From Streptomyces luteolus (lineage in GTDB: Bacteria; Actinomycetota; Actinomycetes; Streptomycetales; Streptomycetaceae): a DNA stretch of 64,000 nucleotides. The stretch spans positions 23,345 through 87,344 of the forward strand of contig NZ_JASCIS010000033.1 of NCBI RefSeq assembly GCF_029968015.1, given 5' to 3'. The translations under genes were made by a program, and so were the position numbers. The notes beneath the pieces were generated by a model. The model had not been told where the DNA came from. It searched no databases and saw nothing but the letters and a program-made list of their open reading frames with translations. Each line of letters starts with the position of its first letter. The stretch's first letter is position 1. Below, piece after piece: positions 61,384 through 64,000 of the stretch.

Positions 61384-62844
61384 ATGCAGCGAAGAGTCAC
61401 CCTGGCCACCCTCGCCGCGGCGCTCGCCGTCGTGGCCGCCACGACGACCAGCGCCAACGGCGCCACGACCGGAACGCTCACCTCGCAGGACCTGGCGACC
61501 GCCGGCACCGGTTCGCCGTACTACCGCATCCCCGCGCTGACCAAGACCACCAAGGGCACCCTGCTCGCCGCCTACGACGCCCGCCCCACGCTCAGCGATC
61601 TGCCCGGCAACCTGAGCATAGTGCTGCGCCGCAGCACTGACGGCGGCGCGACCTGGCAGGCACAGCAGACCATCCGCAAGGACGCGGCCCCCAAGGGCTA
61701 CGGCGATCCGAGCCTGCTCGTAGACCGCGAGACCGGACGCATCTTCGTCTTCTACGCCGCCTCCGTGAACCAGGGCTTCTTCGGCTCGGCCACCGGCAAC
61801 GACGAGTCCGACCCGGACATCCTGCAGGCCGACTACAGCTACTCCGACGACGACGGCCTCACCTGGAAGCACGAGCGGATCACCGCCGACATCAAGAACC
61901 CCGCCTGGGCCGGCATGTTCGCGGCCTCCGGCGAGGGCATCCAACTGCGGCACGGCACCTACAAGGGACGCCTGATCCAGCAGTACGCGATCCGCAACAA
62001 CGGCGCCAACTACGCGGTCAGCGCCTACAGCGACGACCACGGCAAGAGCTGGAAGATGGGCAAGCCGGTCGGCCCCGGAGGCGACGAGAACAAGACCGTC
62101 GAACTCTCCGACGGACGGGTCATGCTCAACAACCGCTCGGCCCCCTACCGGACAGTGGCGTACTCCACCGACGGCGGCGTCACCTACACCCCGTTCCAGC
62201 AGGACACCGAGCTGCCCGACCCCGCCAACAACGGCTCCATCACCCGCTTCGCCCCGGGCGTGAACGCCTCCCACCCGCGCGCGCAGTGGCTGATGTTCAG
62301 CAACACCGCGACCACCAGCAGCCGGAGCAACCTCACCGTCCGCCTGTCCTGCGACAACGGCAAGAACTGGCCCGTGCGCAAGACCGTCGAGGCCGGATCG
62401 GCCGCGTACTCGACCCTCACGCCCCTGAGCGACGGCACTTCGGCAAACCCGCGGATGGGGCTGCTGTGGGAGCGCGACAACTACAAGCACATCACGTACT
62501 CCTCCTTCGACCTGCGGTGGCTCGGCGGCGTCTGCGCACCCGTCACCATCACTCCGCCCGAGACCCTGAAGGCCGGCGCAACTACCGACATCGACGTCCG
62601 CGTCGTCAGCCAGAACGACGTGGCCCTGCCCGCCGGGTCGGTGAAACTGAAGCTGCCGCAGGGCTACAGCGCCCCGGACGTGCCCGTTCCCGCACTCAAG
62701 CCCGGCCAGGGAGCGACCGTGAAGGTACCCGTCACGGTGCCCGCGTCCGCGACCGCCGGCACCGTCAAGGCCACAGCGGACTATCAGACACGTGGCTCGC
62801 AACACGCCTACGGCGACGCCTCATTGACCATCACCACCCCGTGA
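61384..62844 (+). CDS. nanH: Secreted exo-alpha-sialidase (GH33)
   Basis: 486 aa from ATG 61384, AGAAGAGG upstream. Signal peptide of ~26 residues (RRVTLATLAAALAVVAATTT). Six-bladed propeller with the YRIP motif (Arg48-Ile-Pro50) and Asp boxes STDGGATW, SDDDGLTW, SDDHGKSW, STDGGVTY and SCDNGKNW. Other expected active-site parts: DARPTLSD (Asp), GEGIQL (Glu), IRNNGA (Arg), ANPRMGLLWE (Arg/Glu) and SAAYSTL (Tyr). The C-terminal ~110 residues are a beta-sandwich (NEW3-like, ITPPETLKAGATTDIDVRVV). Reaction: release of terminal sialic acid from glycoconjugates outside the cell, feeding the Sia-type importer. Confidence 0.93.
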   Translation: MQRRVTLATLAAALAVVAATTTSANGATTGTLTSQDLATAGTGSPYYRIPALTKTTKGTLLAAYDARPTLSDLPGNLSIVLRRSTDGGATWQAQQTIRKDAAPKGYGDPSLLVDRETGRIFVFYAASVNQGFFGSATGNDESDPDILQADYSYSDDDGLTWKHERITADIKNPAWAGMFAASGEGIQLRHGTYKGRLIQQYAIRNNGANYAVSAYSDDHGKSWKMGKPVGPGGDENKTVELSDGRVMLNNRSAPYRTVAYSTDGGVTYTPFQQDTELPDPANNGSITRFAPGVNASHPRAQWLMFSNTATTSSRSNLTVRLSCDNGKNWPVRKTVEAGSAAYSTLTPLSDGTSANPRMGLLWERDNYKHITYSSFDLRWLGGVCAPVTITPPETLKAGATTDIDVRVVSQNDVALPAGSVKLKLPQGYSAPDVPVPALKPGQGATVKVPVTVPASATAGTVKATADYQTRGSQHAYGDASLTITTP

Positions 62845-62915
62845 CGCCGGCGGGGCCGCCCGCTCGTCGTGCGGCCCCGCCTCGCCCGTACCAGCCACGC
62901 ACAACTGGAGTTCCC

Positions 62916-63875
62916 ATGTCCTGGTCCCAGCCCCTCCGCGGCGTCGTACCGCCCGTCTGCACACCCCTGGACGCCGCAGGTGAGGTCGACACGGCCTCGC
63001 TCACCCGGCTCGTCGAACATCTCGTGGACGGCGGCGTACACGGCCTGTTCGCGCTGGGCTCCAGCAGCGAAGTCGCCTTCCTCACCGACCACCAGCGGAC
63101 CGTGGCTCTGGAGACGGTCGTCGACGCGGTGAACGGACGCGTCCCGGTCCTCGCCGGTGCCATCGACATGACCACCCCCCGTGTCGAAGAACACGCCCGG
63201 GACGCGCTGGCGGTCGGTGCCGACGCCTTGGTCGCCACCGCTCCGTTCTACGCCCGCACACACCCCGTCGAGATAGCCCGCCACTTCCGCATCCTGCGTG
63301 AGCGGGTCGACCTGCCGCTGTTCGCCTACGATGTGCCGGTCTCCGTGCACAGCAAGCTCTCGGCCTCACTGGTCCGGGAGCTGGCCGAGGACGGCACGAT
63401 CATCGGCCTCAAGGACAGCAGCGGCGACGAGGGATCGCTGCGCCGCCTGGTGGTCGAACTCGGCGGACGGCACGGCCGAGCCGACGGCCCGGCTCCCAAC
63501 TTCAGCATCCTCACCGGATCCGAACTGACCGTGGACGCCGTCTTGTTGGCGGGCGTCGACGGAGTCGTGCCGGGCCTTGGTAACGTGGACCCCGCCGGAT
63601 ACGTCCGCCTCTACGACGCCGTGCGCGGCGGCGACCTGGATATCGCCGTGAAGGAACAGGAGCGCCTCGTCGAGCTGTTCGGTCTCGTCGACGCCGGCCC
63701 GGAGAGCGAGATGGGGCGGAACTCCTCGGCCATCGGCGCGTTCAAGCACGCCCTTCGCCTGCTTGGCGTGTTCAGCCATGGAGTCACCGCCGACCCGCAG
63801 ATCCAGCTGGGCGCGGACTCCGTCGCGTTCGTCGAGCAGCACCTGCGGGCCGCCGGCCTGCTCCCTGTCCGATGA
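62916..63875 (+). CDS. nanA: N-acetylneuraminate lyase/dihydrodipicolinate synthase-family aldolase
   Basis: 319 aa from ATG 62916 with GGAG upstream. Class I aldolase barrel: carboxylate-binding ALGSSSEVAFLT (GSSSE in place of the usual GSTGE), Tyr138 in FAYDVP and Schiff-base Lys166 in IIGLKDSSGDEG. The DHDPS superfamily also includes 2-keto-3-deoxygluconate aldolases. The sialidase upstream and ROK-kinase start downstream favour sialic-acid cleavage to N-acetylmannosamine and pyruvate. Its TGA overlaps the ATG of the broken kinase. Confidence 0.78.
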   Translation: MSWSQPLRGVVPPVCTPLDAAGEVDTASLTRLVEHLVDGGVHGLFALGSSSEVAFLTDHQRTVALETVVDAVNGRVPVLAGAIDMTTPRVEEHARDALAVGADALVATAPFYARTHPVEIARHFRILRERVDLPLFAYDVPVSVHSKLSASLVRELAEDGTIIGLKDSSGDEGSLRRLVVELGGRHGRADGPAPNFSILTGSELTVDAVLLAGVDGVVPGLGNVDPAGYVRLYDAVRGGDLDIAVKEQERLVELFGLVDAGPESEMGRNSSAIGAFKHALRLLGVFSHGVTADPQIQLGADSVAFVEQHLRAAGLLPVR

Positions 63876-63958
63876 GGAACCCTCAGCCGGTCATCGGCCT
63901 CGACCTGGGCGGCACGAAGATCGACGCCGCCCTAGGACTTGTCCGGACGATTATGTGA
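63872..63958 (+). pseudogene. nanK: ROK-family sugar kinase start, disrupted
   Basis: ATG 63872 overlaps the aldolase stop. The frame reads MRNPQPVIGLDLGGTKIDAA, the ATP-binding start of ROK kinases (glucokinase/N-acetylmannosamine kinase), then loses similarity at CCTAGG (63931-63936) and stops at 63956 after 28 codons. In this operon position a NanK would phosphorylate N-acetylmannosamine. The interruption coincides with the apparent end of an insertion element; the rest of the gene, if any, is beyond the window. Confidence 0.7.
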
Positions 63959-64000
63959 CTGTTTCGGGCCCAGGTCGTTGTTCTGGGCATGGGGCGGGGT
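63935..64000 (+). mobile_element. Probable insertion sequence, left end (cut by window edge)
   Basis: Sequence after the TA of CCTAGG begins GGACTTGTCCGGACGATTAT, unlike the kinase it interrupts. An ATG at 63989 (MGRG) would suit the start of an IS5-type transposase. Insertion at CTAG/TA fits IS5- or IS630-type elements. Only 66 bases are visible, so the family is tentative. Confidence 0.45.

Overview
ORGANISM. The DNA is uniformly GC-rich, coding density is high, and genes are often coupled through ATGA, GTGA or TGATG overlaps with GTG or TTG starts. It also carries a TAT-type binding protein, an IS982 remnant and an F420-type (LLM) oxidoreductase. Together these point to an actinobacterium, most likely Streptomyces or a close relative. 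No rRNA, tRNA, CRISPR array or replication origin was seen. LAYOUT. (1) 1-3942: two divergent secreted glycosidases, a GH84-type beta-N-acetylglucosaminidase (cut by the left edge) and a GH35 beta-galactosidase. (2) 4109-17594: a steroid-ring block with an SDR, an IclR regulator, hsaB, hsaD, a kstD-like gene, kshB, hsaG, hsaF, an hsaA-like gene, hsaC, a broken flavoprotein remnant, a small CxxC protein, kshA and an SDR. (3) 17800-33094: a side-chain block with fadA5-, fadE34- (fused), chsH3-, fadD17-, fadE29-, chsH2-, fadE28-, chsH1- and ltp2-like genes, a frameshifted second chsH3-like gene, hsaE and a 17beta-HSD4-like SDR. (4) 33128-43894: two KstR-like TetR regulators, fadD3- and hsaA-like genes, three more SDRs (one 3alpha-HSD-like), an LLM enzyme, a SnoaL-fold protein and another acyl-CoA ligase. 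(5) 44203-52512: a Dpp/Opp-type ABC transporter translationally coupled to an OYE-family flavoenzyme and an amidase. (6) 52574-53484: IS982 transposase remnant and unrecognised sequence. (7) 53560-63958: a sialic-acid locus with a SiaEFGI/Sat-like ABC transporter (including a permease-ATPase fusion), a GntR (NanR-like) regulator, a CE7 esterase, a secreted sialidase, a NanA-family aldolase and a ROK kinase start that is broken where a mobile element appears to begin. HOW IT WORKS TOGETHER. Blocks 2-5 read as a near-complete upper pathway for a steroid with a C24 carboxylated side chain, such as a bile acid. CoA ligases activate the acid. FadE34, ChsH3, the 17beta-HSD4-like SDR and FadA5 remove two carbons, and FadE28/29, ChsH1/H2 and Ltp2 remove the last three. 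KstD and KshAB open ring B, HsaA/B, HsaC and HsaD break ring A, HsaE/F/G consume the dienoate, and FadD3 activates the remaining indanedione propionate (HIP). No cyp125, mce4 or later HIP genes are visible. Seven SDRs and a 3alpha-HSD-like enzyme fit a polyhydroxylated substrate. REGULATION. Two candidate operator families were seen by eye. One (CCGGTCAGTGGGAC-like) recurs upstream of steroid operons, including a perfect 16-bp inverted pair between kshA and its divergent SDR. The other (GACATCAGACGTCTGT-like) occurs at three places only: between the two glycosidases at the left end, beside gntR, and upstream of the esterase-sialidase operon. This suggests that blocks 1 and 7 form one sialoglycan regulon, now split by about 48 kb of steroid genes. 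Enzyme names are homology-level calls from motifs and context; no database search was run.
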